A stretch of DNA of 64,000 bases, taken from positions 1-64,000 of the forward strand of contig BLLU01000033.1 in assembly GCA_011959105.1 (NCBI GenBank), read 5' to 3'. The first letter of the stretch is position 1. Each line of letters starts with the position of its first letter. The notes beneath the pieces are model-generated. The model made no database searches. It had not been told where the DNA came from and was given only the letters and a program-made list of their open reading frames with translations. Made by a program: the position numbers and the translations under genes. Below are positions 43,621 through 53,413 of the stretch, piece after piece. The stretch is from Lachnospiraceae bacterium (GTDB lineage: Bacteria; Bacillota; Clostridia; Lachnospirales; Lachnospiraceae).

Positions 43621-45654
43621 ATGATTACATTAAAAAATGAGTACATGACTTGCAGCTTTGATGAAAATAAGGGCCAACTCCGGGAGATTAGCCGGGGAGG
43701 GCTGACGCTTGGATTTGACGGACTGGGATTTGATTTCGGATGCGACGAAAAAATGGCGGTGGGGCTGTTGGAATACCAGTCCATGCTGGAGTTCCGCACT
43801 TGGAATCTGCCGGGGATTGTGCCCACCGGCGCAGAATTTGATCTGATTCCCGCCGAGTATACTTATGACGAGAAGTCCTTTACGGCGGATTTTCATTTGG
43901 AGAAGGCCCGGGTTAAGCTGTATTATGAACTGGAGGGGGAGGCTCTTAAGGTAAGGCTTGAAATTGCCAACCTGACCAGCAGTCCTCTGTATCTGAATAC
44001 CTGTGCCTTTGTGCTGGGCCTTAACCAAGTGGAGGACGTGGTGTTTGATTTTCCGGCCAATACGCCCATACAACATTGCCATGCCGCCGAGTTGAAGCCT
44101 CTGGAGGCGGTGCAGACGGGACTGATCAATTTTGCCGTGCATACGGCGCTTCCCGGCGGGGACTTTAACTTGCTGTTTATTGATGATATAGAAAAATGGG
44201 GCTGCGGGGTTTACCGGGATGAGACCTGCACCAGATATGTGTATGACGCGGGGCTGGAGATGGACCTGGCTCCGGAGAGCGTCTGTGAGGTGGGGACGCT
44301 GTATCTGATGCCCTGTGAGGCCGGCGCCCAAAATCCGTATCTTCAGATTCGGGATTTGACGGCGCGGCTGGGGTATACGCCCTGCACCGGCGGGATCCAT
44401 GAGGGCGTTATGTATTCCTGCCATCCATCAGGAACCATGGATGCCGGTTTTCCGCTGAAGACGGATCTGTTTGAATATGCGGATTATCTTCCGACGCTGA
44501 AAAAAATGGGTGTGGACCATGTGTGGCTGCTGCCGGTTTTTGAACATAATGAAGAGGGGGTGTACCACTCCAACGATCAGTCGGTGATCGACCCGCGCTA
44601 CGGCGGCGAGGAGGGATGTAAATATTTCTGCCATAAGGCCCATGAACTGGGTATGACCGTATTGTTTGATTATGTACCCCACGGCCCGGCCCCGGAATTC
44701 CCGGTGGCCAAGGATAATCCGGAATGGCCGGCGAAGCGCAGGGACGGTTCTCTTCAGGATGAATGGGAATGTGTGTCCATGGACTATAATCATCCGGGTT
44801 ATCAGGAATATACGACCCGGCTGGTTCACGATCATGTAAAGCGCTTCGGTGTGGACGGGGCAAGGATTGACTGTGCCATGGGAGGTCTTTCCAACTGGCG
44901 TCCCTACAGGAACAACCGGCCCAGCGGAAACAGCGTTTTGGCCGGTGTGCATATCACCGAGGCCATTCGCAGCGGATTTCTGCGGGGAGGAAAAAAGTCC
45001 TTTATTCTGCCGGAAAACTTTAATCCGCTGCCCAATTACTATCACTGTACCGATTTGTTTTACGGCATGAATCTGTACCGGGCCTTTGTGGATCTGCAGC
45101 CGCTGCTTTCATCGGATCCGGCACAATATGCGGCGCTGCTTACGGATTTTCTGGAGAGAGAGGCCTGGATCACCCCTCCGAATTATCATAAAATGCGTTT
45201 TCTGGGCAACCACGATACGGTTTCCTGGGTATGGCAGTCGGCCCGGGCGGTTGATTGTTACGGAGCCGGGGCGGCCCGGGCATTGTTTGCTCTGATCGCT
45301 CTGATGGACGGAGTACCCATGATCTATCAGGGGGACGAGGATCCTTCCCTGTACGGCGGAAAGGGAGAAAATCTGACGGCGTATTTTACCCTGCTCTTTG
45401 GTCACAGAAAAGCCTTTATTCCGAAGGGAAACAGCACGGAATGGCTGCACACGAATTCGCCGGTAATGGCATTTGTCCGTGAGGGTGAAGTAATGGTGCT
45501 GATCAATCTTTCCCAGAACCGGCAGGAATATGACTTCGCCGGTCGGCAGGTTCGGCTTTTGGCGGCCAGCGCGGAGAATGGACAAGGGGCGGAAGATACC
45601 GTGACCTTGGGCCGGATTCCGGCCTATGGGTATCAAATCGTGAGGTGCCTATGA
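43621..45654 (+). CDS. intracellular GH13-like alpha-amylase-superfamily enzyme
   Basis: A 677-residue protein without signal peptide. Residues 1-240 are a beta-rich N-terminal domain of no known family. The TIM barrel then carries the GH13 catalytic set: GARIDCAMGGLSNW (Asp nucleophile), ILPENFNP (Glu acid/base) and FLGNHDTVSW (His-Asp). VTVLFDYVPHGP is conserved region I-like. The fold retains alpha-glucosidic bonds by double displacement in known members. It is a paralogue of the next gene, which is a lipoprotein. Its cytoplasmic place suggests it finishes what the surface copy starts. The N-terminal domain makes the specificity uncertain. Confidence 0.82.
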   Translation: MITLKNEYMTCSFDENKGQLREISRGGLTLGFDGLGFDFGCDEKMAVGLLEYQSMLEFRTWNLPGIVPTGAEFDLIPAEYTYDEKSFTADFHLEKARVKLYYELEGEALKVRLEIANLTSSPLYLNTCAFVLGLNQVEDVVFDFPANTPIQHCHAAELKPLEAVQTGLINFAVHTALPGGDFNLLFIDDIEKWGCGVYRDETCTRYVYDAGLEMDLAPESVCEVGTLYLMPCEAGAQNPYLQIRDLTARLGYTPCTGGIHEGVMYSCHPSGTMDAGFPLKTDLFEYADYLPTLKKMGVDHVWLLPVFEHNEEGVYHSNDQSVIDPRYGGEEGCKYFCHKAHELGMTVLFDYVPHGPAPEFPVAKDNPEWPAKRRDGSLQDEWECVSMDYNHPGYQEYTTRLVHDHVKRFGVDGARIDCAMGGLSNWRPYRNNRPSGNSVLAGVHITEAIRSGFLRGGKKSFILPENFNPLPNYYHCTDLFYGMNLYRAFVDLQPLLSSDPAQYAALLTDFLEREAWITPPNYHKMRFLGNHDTVSWVWQSARAVDCYGAGAARALFALIALMDGVPMIYQGDEDPSLYGGKGENLTAYFTLLFGHRKAFIPKGNSTEWLHTNSPVMAFVREGEVMVLINLSQNRQEYDFAGRQVRLLAASAENGQGAEDTVTLGRIPAYGYQIVRCL

Positions 45655-47810
45655 ATTGGAAAATATGCTTCGTGGCAATACTTTTTGTGATGCTTTTTCT
45701 GCAGACGGGCTGTTCCGGACAGGGAGATTTTACCCGCAGAGACGGGAATCTGATTCTGGAGGAAGAAGGGATCCGGGTGGTGCTGGATGAACGGACCGGT
45801 ATGCTGAAAGAATTCTCCTCCGGCAGCGATTCCATCCAGCTGAAAGCCGTGACGGTGGATGCGGGTCTGAATGGCGCTTATGTGTTCCGGCAGCTGGGGT
45901 ATACGGATTTTTCATCCCTCTCTACCTGGGAACTTCCTCTGCTCTGGCCCAAAATGAAGGAACTTCCGGAGTTTACGCTGGAGAGTGTGAAGCGAACCCA
46001 GGAGGGATTTGAGGTATCCGTTTCCCGGGACATTTATTCTTTTTTATATAAGTATCAAATCCTGGACCATGCACTGGCTCTTTCCGTCACTTTATCCGCC
46101 GCTTCCGGGGAAGATGTGTATGTAAACGGGGTCGCCTTTTTAATCCAGGGCGTATCGGGTTATGATCTGGCGGACACTACCTTTGAATATCCGGGAAGCA
46201 CGCCGGAAGGGAGGATTCCCTTTGCCCGGCAGACCCGGTACAAGGCGGTGCCGGCGGATTATGCATCTCCGGTAATACAGTTTACGGACGGCAGCCGGAC
46301 CACCAATCTTCTATTTGTGAACGAGACGGAAAAATGGACCGCCGGATGCTATTCCGACGCGGACGAACTGCCCTGCGCGGCCTTTCTGTCCGCTGTGGAG
46401 GGGGTCATAAACAGTGAAAAGTCCATGGAGGTGGGGACTTTGTACCTGCCGCTGCTCAAGGAGGGCCAGGATCCTTATCTGGCGGTTTCGGATTTCTGGG
46501 CAGAGTTGGGATACCATGTTCCCCGGGATCTTCCTGCCGGGGAAGATCTCTGGGGCGTTTATTCGGCCCATCCCTACGGCACCATGGACACAGGATATTG
46601 GAACCGGCTTACGCTGGGGGAATATGCGGACAGCCTTTCCTCCGTTTCGGAGATGGGGTTTTCCGCCATATGGCTGCTTCCTGTGTTTCAGCATACCGGC
46701 GATAATGTGTACGAGCCCATTGACCAGGGGATTATCGACCAGCGCTATGGAGGCCTGGAGCAGGCCCGCAGCTTTATTCAGGAGGCCCATGCCCGGGGCT
46801 TAAAGGTTTTGTTTGACTTTGTACCCCATGGCCCCCGGCCGGTCTATCCTTTTGCCAGGGAGCATGACGACTGGGTGAGCAAGGACCGGCAGGGAAATAA
46901 TCAGATCGAATGGGAATGCGTCTCCATGGACTATAACCATCCTGATTATTATACTTACAATGTGGAACTGGCAAAATACTATGCAGAGGAAATCAGCCTG
47001 GACGGAGCCCGGATTGACTGCTCCATGGGCGGCCTTTCCAACTGGTCATCCGCCGCGGGGCTTCGGGCCAGCGCTTCCGGCCTGGCAGCAGGCTTGAATG
47101 TGGTGAAAGCGCTGCGGGAAGGCTTCTGGGCCGGCGGGAAGGAGCCGCTTCTTTTACCGGAAAATTTTCATCCCAGTCCGGCGTATGCACAGTATACGGA
47201 TGTGTTTTACGACATGCCCCTGTACCGCTGTCTGTACAATATGAACCAGAGTGATTTGACAGAAAGCCAGTATGTAAGCCGTCTTGCTCATTTTCTGGAG
47301 GCGGAGCAGAAAACTTCCGTGGCCGGTCAGAAAAAACTTCGGTTTCTGGGCAACCATGATACGGTGACCTGGACCTTTGATGCCCGGCGGGCGCAGTCTT
47401 TGTACGGTGTGGAGAAAGCAAAGGCTCTGTGGATGATCCTGGGATGGATCGACGGCGTGCTGTATATCTATCAGGGGGATGAGGATCCGGCGGCCTACGG
47501 GCTGGAGGGGGAAAATTTGACCGATTTTTTCACCGAACTGCTGGACGCGAAGAAATCGTATCTGCCCATGGATTATCTGACCCGGTATGTCGCCACCGAA
47601 TCTCCGGTATTCGCCTTCTACCGCTATGACGGGGAAAGCGGTGATGGGCGTCTGGTGCTGGTGAACCTGTCCAGACAGTCCAATTCCTACACGCCGGAAA
47701 ACGGCGAAAATCAGGTTTTGGCTGCGATAGGCGAATATGGGCAGAAGGACGGAAGCATCACTTTGGCTCCTTACAGCGGCGTGATTCTGCAGTCCGGACA
47801 TGCGCAGTGA
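45651..47810 (+). CDS. surface lipoprotein GH13-like enzyme, paralogue of the previous gene
   Basis: About 719 residues. It is a lipoprotein (lipobox LQTGC, Cys 21) and then follows the same layout as the upstream gene: beta-rich N-terminal half, then GARIDCSMGGLSNW, LLPENFHPS and FLGNHDTVTW with the three catalytic acids. Long stretches match the upstream protein (EWECVSMDYNHPDY versus EWECVSMDYNHPGY). ATG at 45651 overlaps the previous stop (ATGA); a GTG six bases earlier is also open. It probably cuts the polymer at the surface for import. The gene pair looks like a duplication with changed location. Confidence 0.84.
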   Translation: MNWKICFVAILFVMLFLQTGCSGQGDFTRRDGNLILEEEGIRVVLDERTGMLKEFSSGSDSIQLKAVTVDAGLNGAYVFRQLGYTDFSSLSTWELPLLWPKMKELPEFTLESVKRTQEGFEVSVSRDIYSFLYKYQILDHALALSVTLSAASGEDVYVNGVAFLIQGVSGYDLADTTFEYPGSTPEGRIPFARQTRYKAVPADYASPVIQFTDGSRTTNLLFVNETEKWTAGCYSDADELPCAAFLSAVEGVINSEKSMEVGTLYLPLLKEGQDPYLAVSDFWAELGYHVPRDLPAGEDLWGVYSAHPYGTMDTGYWNRLTLGEYADSLSSVSEMGFSAIWLLPVFQHTGDNVYEPIDQGIIDQRYGGLEQARSFIQEAHARGLKVLFDFVPHGPRPVYPFAREHDDWVSKDRQGNNQIEWECVSMDYNHPDYYTYNVELAKYYAEEISLDGARIDCSMGGLSNWSSAAGLRASASGLAAGLNVVKALREGFWAGGKEPLLLPENFHPSPAYAQYTDVFYDMPLYRCLYNMNQSDLTESQYVSRLAHFLEAEQKTSVAGQKKLRFLGNHDTVTWTFDARRAQSLYGVEKAKALWMILGWIDGVLYIYQGDEDPAAYGLEGENLTDFFTELLDAKKSYLPMDYLTRYVATESPVFAFYRYDGESGDGRLVLVNLSRQSNSYTPENGENQVLAAIGEYGQKDGSITLAPYSGVILQSGHAQ

Positions 47811-47976
47811 CCTTTATTTATACAAAGAGGTAAAGCCCTGGGACTTGATTTGGAGCCTTCGCAAAAAATGATAACAGATTAGCAAAAATTGAGGAGAAAC
47901 CGTAACATGGCTCTGCTATTCTGGTACAGTAGCGGGCAGTGCCCAACAGGCCAATCGGGGAAAGGGAGGTACCTTT

Positions 47977-49377
47977 ATGATAAGAAAATGTACAATGAGA
48001 CAGCTGGGTCTGGCAACGCTGGGGCTATGTCTGGCGTTGTCCGGGGCCGGATGCGGCGCAGGACCGGAGGGGGGAAGCAGCCTATCCGGGCAGCAGAGCT
48101 CGGAACCGGAGAACCAGTCCGCCTCCCGGAATCCCGAAGACCAGGAGGGGGCGTCCGGGGAAAGCGCCGCCGGAGAAAATGCTGCCGGAGAGACCAATCC
48201 GAAAGAGGAATTGTCGGAAGAAGATCTCTACTGGCAGCAGGTGCTGAGCGAGTTCGGCGACAGTCCCTATGATTTGACCGCCGCTTTGACGGAACCTGCG
48301 CTGAAAGATCTCTGCAGCGATTATTTCACTCTGGGCGTGGGCATCAATGGCAGCACCTTGGAGAATCAGACGCTGAACATGCCGGAGTATATGGCGGTGG
48401 CAAAGAGGCATTTCAATAGCTGCACCATGTCCAATCTGATGAAGAGCGCTTACATACTGGACCAGCAGGGTTCTCAAAAAAGCGTGGAGGAGGGGGACGG
48501 CAGCCCGGTTCTGTCCTTTGCCGCCATCGACCCCACGCTGGAGTGGTGTCAGGCCAACGGCATGAGGATGCGGGGCCATACGCTGGTCTGGCATACCCAG
48601 GCGCCGGAATGGTTCTTCCGGGAGGGGTATGAGGAAAATGAGCCGTATGTGGACAAGGAAACCATGCTTATGCGCATGGAGAGTTATATTGCCCAGTTGA
48701 TGACCCATGTGCAGGACGAATATCCCGGCGTGGTGTACTGCTGGGATGTGGTGAACGAAGCCGTGGACCCGGACAGGGGGGATCCGAACAGCTATTTCCT
48801 GTGCCGCACGGAGAACGACGGAACGCCCAATCCCTGGTATGAAACCATCGGCGAGGACTATGTGGAGATGGCTTTCACATATGCCCGGAAGTATGCCGCG
48901 GAGGACGTAAAGCTGTTTTATAACGATTTTAATACCTTCCAGATTCCGAAGCGGGACGCCATCTATGCGCTCTGTGCCTCTTTGAAGGAAAAGGGTCTGA
49001 TCGACGGCATCGGTATGCAGGGATACTGGGGCGTGGATTATCCCACCATCGGTACATTGGAGACCACGATACGCAAGTTTGGAGAACTGGAACTGGAAAT
49101 CCATATCACCGAATTGTCCGTGGGGGTTGTCAAAGAGGATGAGAAGAGTTTTGAAAAGCAGGGGCAGCGCTATGGCTCCATCTTTATGTCTCTGGCGAAG
49201 CTGGACACGGAGGGAGGCGGCAATGCCAATATCACCAATGTGACCTTCTTCGGCCTGATTGATCACTACCGGGAGGGCGATACCACCAACTCCCGATTGT
49301 TTGACGGGGCCTTCCAACCCAAGCCTGCCTTTATAAAAGTTAAAAATATGTTGAATGCCTTATATAAAAAAGAGTAG
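47977..49377 (+). CDS. GH10-family endo-xylanase lipoprotein
   Basis: A 466-residue lipoprotein (lipobox SGAGC, Cys 26) with a Gly/Ser/Glu-rich linker to about residue 80, then a full GH10 barrel. The landmarks are GHTLVWHTQAPEWF (about 201), CWDVVNEAVDP with the acid/base Glu (about 256) and ELEIHITELSVG with the nucleophile Glu (about 370). GH10 enzymes cut beta-1,4-xylan. AAAGGGAGG precedes the ATG. It ends the sugar locus and points to a xylan-type or mixed plant glycan as part of the substrate. A 166-bp gap upstream may contain its own promoter. Confidence 0.9.
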   Translation: MIRKCTMRQLGLATLGLCLALSGAGCGAGPEGGSSLSGQQSSEPENQSASRNPEDQEGASGESAAGENAAGETNPKEELSEEDLYWQQVLSEFGDSPYDLTAALTEPALKDLCSDYFTLGVGINGSTLENQTLNMPEYMAVAKRHFNSCTMSNLMKSAYILDQQGSQKSVEEGDGSPVLSFAAIDPTLEWCQANGMRMRGHTLVWHTQAPEWFFREGYEENEPYVDKETMLMRMESYIAQLMTHVQDEYPGVVYCWDVVNEAVDPDRGDPNSYFLCRTENDGTPNPWYETIGEDYVEMAFTYARKYAAEDVKLFYNDFNTFQIPKRDAIYALCASLKEKGLIDGIGMQGYWGVDYPTIGTLETTIRKFGELELEIHITELSVGVVKEDEKSFEKQGQRYGSIFMSLAKLDTEGGGNANITNVTFFGLIDHYREGDTTNSRLFDGAFQPKPAFIKVKNMLNALYKKE

Positions 49378-49421
49378 AATAATCTGCTCACCACAATGTA
49401 AAAAGGAATATCAGAAACGCC

Positions 49422-49458
49422 GCGAAGCCGCAGAAACACTATGTTTTTGCGGCTTCGC
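49422..49458. repeat. 11-bp perfect inverted repeat after the xylanase gene
   Basis: GCGAAGCCGCA (49422-49432) and TGCGGCTTCGC (49448-49458) form a strong hairpin with a T-rich loop. No T-run follows on the plus strand, so it may be a processing or weak termination signal for the sugar operon. It also marks the change from GC-richer to AT-rich DNA. Confidence 0.6.
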
Positions 49459-49468
49459 CCGTTCCTTT

Positions 49469-49493
49469 GGCTGCGGTATAAAAATCTGTTTTG
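49469..49493. repeat. 25-bp direct repeat, left copy
   Basis: Identical over 25 bases, starting GGCTGCGGTATA, to 60171-60195, and followed in both places by a GACGCC within 25 bases. The stretch from here to 49771 has no convincing gene; a short open frame ATGGCAGAGTCAGCC at 49642 behind AGAGGAGTG stops after 11 codons and looks like the head of a lost gene. Confidence 0.7.
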
Positions 49494-49771
49494 GCACCCA
49501 TTGGACGCCCTAACTCGACGGACAGATATAAGCCGCCATAAGAAGCAGGAAAGAGATACGCCCGTCAGAGTTCTAAATCGCTGCTTTCCCTACTGTGTCA
49601 TGGTATGCGTAACAAATCCACAACAAGAGGAGTGATTTACTATGGCAGAGTCAGCCAAAATAATTCCTATAATATAGTGAGCGTTATATTGCTGTTTTGA
49701 TCTGCTAAACTCTTGACTTTAACGCTGCGTCATAGTTTATAATGTATGAAAACAGGAAAGGAGAAAATTAT

Positions 49772-50683
49772 ATGAAAATAACTGCTATACGTTCAGATCG
49801 TGTTTACTCAAAAATTGTGGAAGCACCTCTGGATAAAAAGAATGACATTTACCGATACGAGTTGATGATGCCATTTGAAAGAAAGTGGGCGTGCTATGGT
49901 GTCCCTATGAAAGCAGCGACCTCTAATGGATATGATGTAATAATGGCGAGCGATATGCTTGGACATATTGCCCCAACTAAAGTAGACGAAACACAAAAAC
50001 ATAATATTGCCCTTATTTCTAACGATATACTTTGGAAAGAATGTGAATTATCAATCAAACGGTCACTGAACTGTTTTGTTGAACATGGGATTGAACTACC
50101 TGTTAAAGAGTATCTGTTTACAATTTTGCTTGCAAATTGTGAAAGTCCTTACATTATGCTAAACGAGGGCTATTGCGGTGATGGCGGTATTCCGGGATAT
50201 ATTTTTTCTTGGCTAACTCCAAATGAATATACCTTAGAACATCTTCCGGTGGCGTTGGCACATGAAACAAATCACAATGTACGTTTTCAATTTGTTAAAT
50301 GGAAAAATGACATTACACTTGGAGAGATGATGATTAGTGAGGGATTGGCTGAAAATTTTGCTACATTTTTATATGGGGAACATAAAGCAGGTCCTTGGGT
50401 AACAAAGACAGATATAAAAACCTTAAACGAATACATTAAACCTATCATTCGTGAGGGCTTAAATGTTCAAGGGTTGGAAAATCTTAATGCTTATCTTTAT
50501 GGTGATGAGATGGCAGCATTACAAAACTATCCGCAAGTTGGTTTGCCTTATTGTGCCGGATATGCTTGTGGCTATCATTTGGTAAAGCATTATCTTAAAA
50601 AGACGGGTAAACATATTGTTGAAGCGACATTATTTTCGGCAAAAGAAATTTTAGATGCAACGGAGGATTTTTGGAATGAATAA
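49772..50683 (+). CDS. DUF2268-type putative zinc protease
   Basis: A 303-residue protein with the metalloprotease-like HETNHN (about residue 166) and a downstream SEGLAENFATF whose Glu could be the third zinc ligand (gluzincin arrangement). This layout is typical of DUF2268 proteins. No signal peptide, so cytoplasmic. ATG at 49772 follows AAAGGAG. A MerR-like fragment follows directly, so the gene was probably once controlled by, or paired with, that regulator. Substrate unknown. AT-rich, unlike the sugar locus. Confidence 0.75.
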   Translation: MKITAIRSDRVYSKIVEAPLDKKNDIYRYELMMPFERKWACYGVPMKAATSNGYDVIMASDMLGHIAPTKVDETQKHNIALISNDILWKECELSIKRSLNCFVEHGIELPVKEYLFTILLANCESPYIMLNEGYCGDGGIPGYIFSWLTPNEYTLEHLPVALAHETNHNVRFQFVKWKNDITLGEMMISEGLAENFATFLYGEHKAGPWVTKTDIKTLNEYIKPIIREGLNVQGLENLNAYLYGDEMAALQNYPQVGLPYCAGYACGYHLVKHYLKKTGKHIVEATLFSAKEILDATEDFWNE

Positions 50684-50690
50684 ATAGCCT

Positions 50691-50816
50691 ATGGCAGTCC
50701 ATGAAGTTGCTAAGTCAACTGGTATCACAACCCGCGCACTTCATTATTGTGATGAAATCCGGTACTCCTTTTTTGGGGTACGGCGAGCAGATTATTCTTC
50801 TTTATGTCATAATTAG
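50691..50816 (+). pseudogene. MerR-family regulator fragment
   Basis: Only the first 23 or so codons remain (MAVHEVAKSTGITTRALHYC, then DEI), matching the MerR helix-turn-helix, where TLHYYDEIG is typical. The reading then runs into unrelated sequence and stops. The effector part is missing. Confidence 0.7.
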
Positions 50817-50831
50817 CAACACTATTTTAAA

Positions 50832-50871
50832 AAAGAACCTCTGTCGTGCTGTTGCATAACAGGGGTTCTTT
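50832..50871. terminator. hairpin terminator
   Basis: AAAGAACCTCTGT (50832-50844) pairs with ACAGGGGTTCTTT (50859-50871) with one weak pair. The stem itself ends in TTCTTT, so it can act in both directions. Confidence 0.6.
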
Positions 50872-50992
50872 GACAGTCTGGGTTGCGGCATTCTCTGCCG
50901 CAACCTTAAATTTTCGCATTTGCATTACTGTATGAATAGCCTCTTGTCATATATACTTCAAATAATTTCACAGCCAGAAGATGCTTTTTGTA

Positions 50993-51049
50993 TTGACATT
51001 TCTCAGATTGAGTGCTATATTGTAAATAACCAATTAACCAAAAGGTTAA
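50993..51049 (+). promoter_or_regulatory. promoter and palindromic operator of the ABC/SdpRI-type operon
   Basis: TTGACA (50993), a 17-bp spacer and TATATT (51016) make a strong promoter. The perfect palindrome TTAACC-AAAA-GGTTAA (51034-51049) lies just downstream of the start point. The ArsR-type protein encoded in the same operon (53654) is the natural candidate to bind it. Confidence 0.75.
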
Positions 51050-51074
51050 AAGCTATGAAGGGGGGGTGTTCTTT

Positions 51075-51827
51075 TTGTTAGAAGTGTCCGGCCTGTCTTT
51101 TCATTATCAATCTCATGTACCTGTGCTGACTGACCTTACTTTTTCAGTGTCAGATGGAGAAATCATTGGCCTGTTAGGGAAAAACGGAGTTGGGAAAACT
51201 ACAACATTAAAGCTGATTTTGGGCTTACTACCGCTTGAAAAAGGCTCTATCTGCCTTGGTAACTATTCGCTGTATCTACATCCCATGCAATACAGGAAAC
51301 AAATTAACTATGTTTCTGACAGCCACGATATATACAACAATCTTACGGGAAAGGAATATTTGAATTTTATAGCGGATATGTACGAAGTACCTTCTGAAAC
51401 AAGAGTTGAAATATATACGCCGCTGATAGAAGCGTTTCAGGTTGAAAAATATCTGAATAGCCCTATTAAAAAATTATCTCATGGGACAAAGCAAAAAATA
51501 GCTATTATAGCGTCTCTGGTTAATGATCCCCTGCTTTGGGTGTTAGATGAGCCAATGACAGGACTGGATGTAGAAGCTGTTCAGGTCTTAAAGGAATTGA
51601 TTAAATCCAGAGCGGCCTACGGAAAATCTGTTCTATTTTCATCTCACATATTGGAAATTTGTGAGAATTTGTGTGATAAAATTGTCATCATGCAAGCTGG
51701 AACGATTAAGAAAACAATCGAGCTTCGAGATAATCCTTCCTATATTTCTTTGGAGAATATTTATTTGGAGGTGGTTAATGATGCACCGATGGATCAAGAT
51801 TTTTCAATTAAGCAAAACAATAAGTAA
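51075..51827 (+). CDS. ABC transporter ATP-binding protein
   Basis: A 250-residue ATPase. Walker A is GKNGVGKTT (about residue 38), the signature-like LSHGTKQK is about 136, Walker B is LLWVLDEP with the catalytic Glu (about 156), and the H-loop SSH is near 190. It is of the drug/peptide/lantibiotic exporter type rather than the sugar importer type. A TTG at 51075 has the best spacing from GAAGGGGGGG; a GTG at 51066 would overlap it. It overlaps the permease gene that follows, with which it makes a two-gene exporter. Confidence 0.88.
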   Translation: MLEVSGLSFHYQSHVPVLTDLTFSVSDGEIIGLLGKNGVGKTTTLKLILGLLPLEKGSICLGNYSLYLHPMQYRKQINYVSDSHDIYNNLTGKEYLNFIADMYEVPSETRVEIYTPLIEAFQVEKYLNSPIKKLSHGTKQKIAIIASLVNDPLLWVLDEPMTGLDVEAVQVLKELIKSRAAYGKSVLFSSHILEICENLCDKIVIMQAGTIKKTIELRDNPSYISLENIYLEVVNDAPMDQDFSIKQNNK

Positions 51828-53373
51828 GATTAATTTCAGCTTTTTGAATTTTCGGTATAAGTTAAAAGAACGCCCTGATCCCTATTTTATTGTGCTGACT
51901 TGCTTTGTTTTAAGCATTATCGGTGTATTCTATTACTACTATTTTCAAATGCTTGGTCGGCTTTATGATGGACTTTCCGAGCTGGAGTTGGGAACTTTGT
52001 TTTGTCGGCTTGCACTGTTTGCAGTGGCGATGGTACTCTCGATCGTGAGCGCCTTCCTACTGATAAACATTTTTTGCTTTTCAAGGGATATAGAACACTT
52101 GCTGCTATTTCCAGTAAGGCCATGCGACATTTTTACAAGTAAGTACATTGCAGTAATCCTGTTTTGCTATGCGATTGAAATTTTACTGCTGCTTCCTGTG
52201 TGTATAATCCAAACGCAATACATGGGAGATATTTCTGCGATAATTACATATATCTCTGCGGCAGCGATACTCCCTCATATTGTTGCGTTCCCTTTGGCGG
52301 TTCTTGTGACAATATGCTTGAAAATGGCCATGCTTCTTAAACGCATGAGGACAATGCTGGTAGTCACAGGAATCATAGTGTATTTTGCAGGCGGCGTGAT
52401 CGGCGTTCTATTATCAAATGGGCAAATAGGCGCAGAACGAGACTTATTGAACTGGGTTAATAATCTTATTGTACCATTCCCGTTCTATAATTCGTATATC
52501 CGTTTTCATCCCAGATTAAAGCTATTCTGCATCATACTTGCCGCTGTGTTTATCGGCGGATACTACTATTTGAGTAATTTTGTGATCGGAAAGAAATATG
52601 CCATCTATGATAAAGAGGGACGGATTCGCTTAAAGGCGTTGAAATACAACTCGTCGTCAAAGCTGAGAAGCTATTTTAAGAAAGAGTTTCAAACTTTTTT
52701 CCGTAATCCGGTGTATGTCATAAACGGATTGTTTGGGATTTTTATTACCCCCTTTTTATTGCCGCTGTCTTTTCGGATCAGTGCAACCGCAGAGAGTATA
52801 GAACAAATAAGAGCCTTGGTATCAGCCCCGGAATTTTCCTTTTATGCGGTACTGTTTGCGCTTGCGGTAATTGTACTTACATCCGCAATCAATGTAGTGG
52901 CCTCAAGCAGTTTTTCCAGAGAGGGGGCAAGTTTTTGGATAACGAAGATCATTCCGTATTCATTAAAGCAGCAAGCGTTTGTGAAAGCCCTGTTTTCTGC
53001 AAGTATCTCTATTATGGGGATTATCATAAATTGCTTAATATTCAAGGTTTATTTTAACTATGGTTTTATCCAGATTGGAGTAATCTCTTTCATTGGCATA
53101 CTATTTGCAGCGTTGTGGAACTTGATCGGAGTATTTATCGACATGAAACGTCCAAAATTGGAATGGACAAATGAAACAGAAGCAATCAAGCAAAATGTTA
53201 ATGTGGTTTTGTCTATTTTGCTTTGTATCGCAATTTCAATAGGGTATTTCTTTGTGATATCAAAAATGCTTCAGAACGGATTCGCTGCCAGAGGCATTAT
53301 AAGCTTTCTATTGTGCAGTGTATGTATTATAATTTTACTTGTATGTAAAGGAATTGCGTCTCATCAAGAGTAA
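51781..53373 (+). CDS. ABC exporter membrane subunit
   Basis: About 530 residues with roughly twelve hydrophobic spans and no ATPase motif. It is an ABC-2-like permease that pairs with the ATPase whose gene it overlaps. ATG at 51781 (or the adjacent one at 51778) follows GGAGGTGG. Long permeases of this kind are seen in bacteriocin-immunity or peptide-resistance exporters, which would fit the SdpI-type gene downstream. The exported substrate is not known. Confidence 0.78.
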   Translation: MHRWIKIFQLSKTISKINFSFLNFRYKLKERPDPYFIVLTCFVLSIIGVFYYYYFQMLGRLYDGLSELELGTLFCRLALFAVAMVLSIVSAFLLINIFCFSRDIEHLLLFPVRPCDIFTSKYIAVILFCYAIEILLLLPVCIIQTQYMGDISAIITYISAAAILPHIVAFPLAVLVTICLKMAMLLKRMRTMLVVTGIIVYFAGGVIGVLLSNGQIGAERDLLNWVNNLIVPFPFYNSYIRFHPRLKLFCIILAAVFIGGYYYLSNFVIGKKYAIYDKEGRIRLKALKYNSSSKLRSYFKKEFQTFFRNPVYVINGLFGIFITPFLLPLSFRISATAESIEQIRALVSAPEFSFYAVLFALAVIVLTSAINVVASSSFSREGASFWITKIIPYSLKQQAFVKALFSASISIMGIIINCLIFKVYFNYGFIQIGVISFIGILFAALWNLIGVFIDMKRPKLEWTNETEAIKQNVNVVLSILLCIAISIGYFFVISKMLQNGFAARGIISFLLCSVCIIILLVCKGIASHQE

Positions 53374-53413
53374 TCTTTCAAAATATGTCTATCAATCAAA
53401 GGAGGAAGAAGCT

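Noticed and set aside
49642..49677. Eleven-codon frame behind AGAGGAGTG
   Set aside because: Too short to support as a gene; probably the start of a lost gene at a rearrangement joint.
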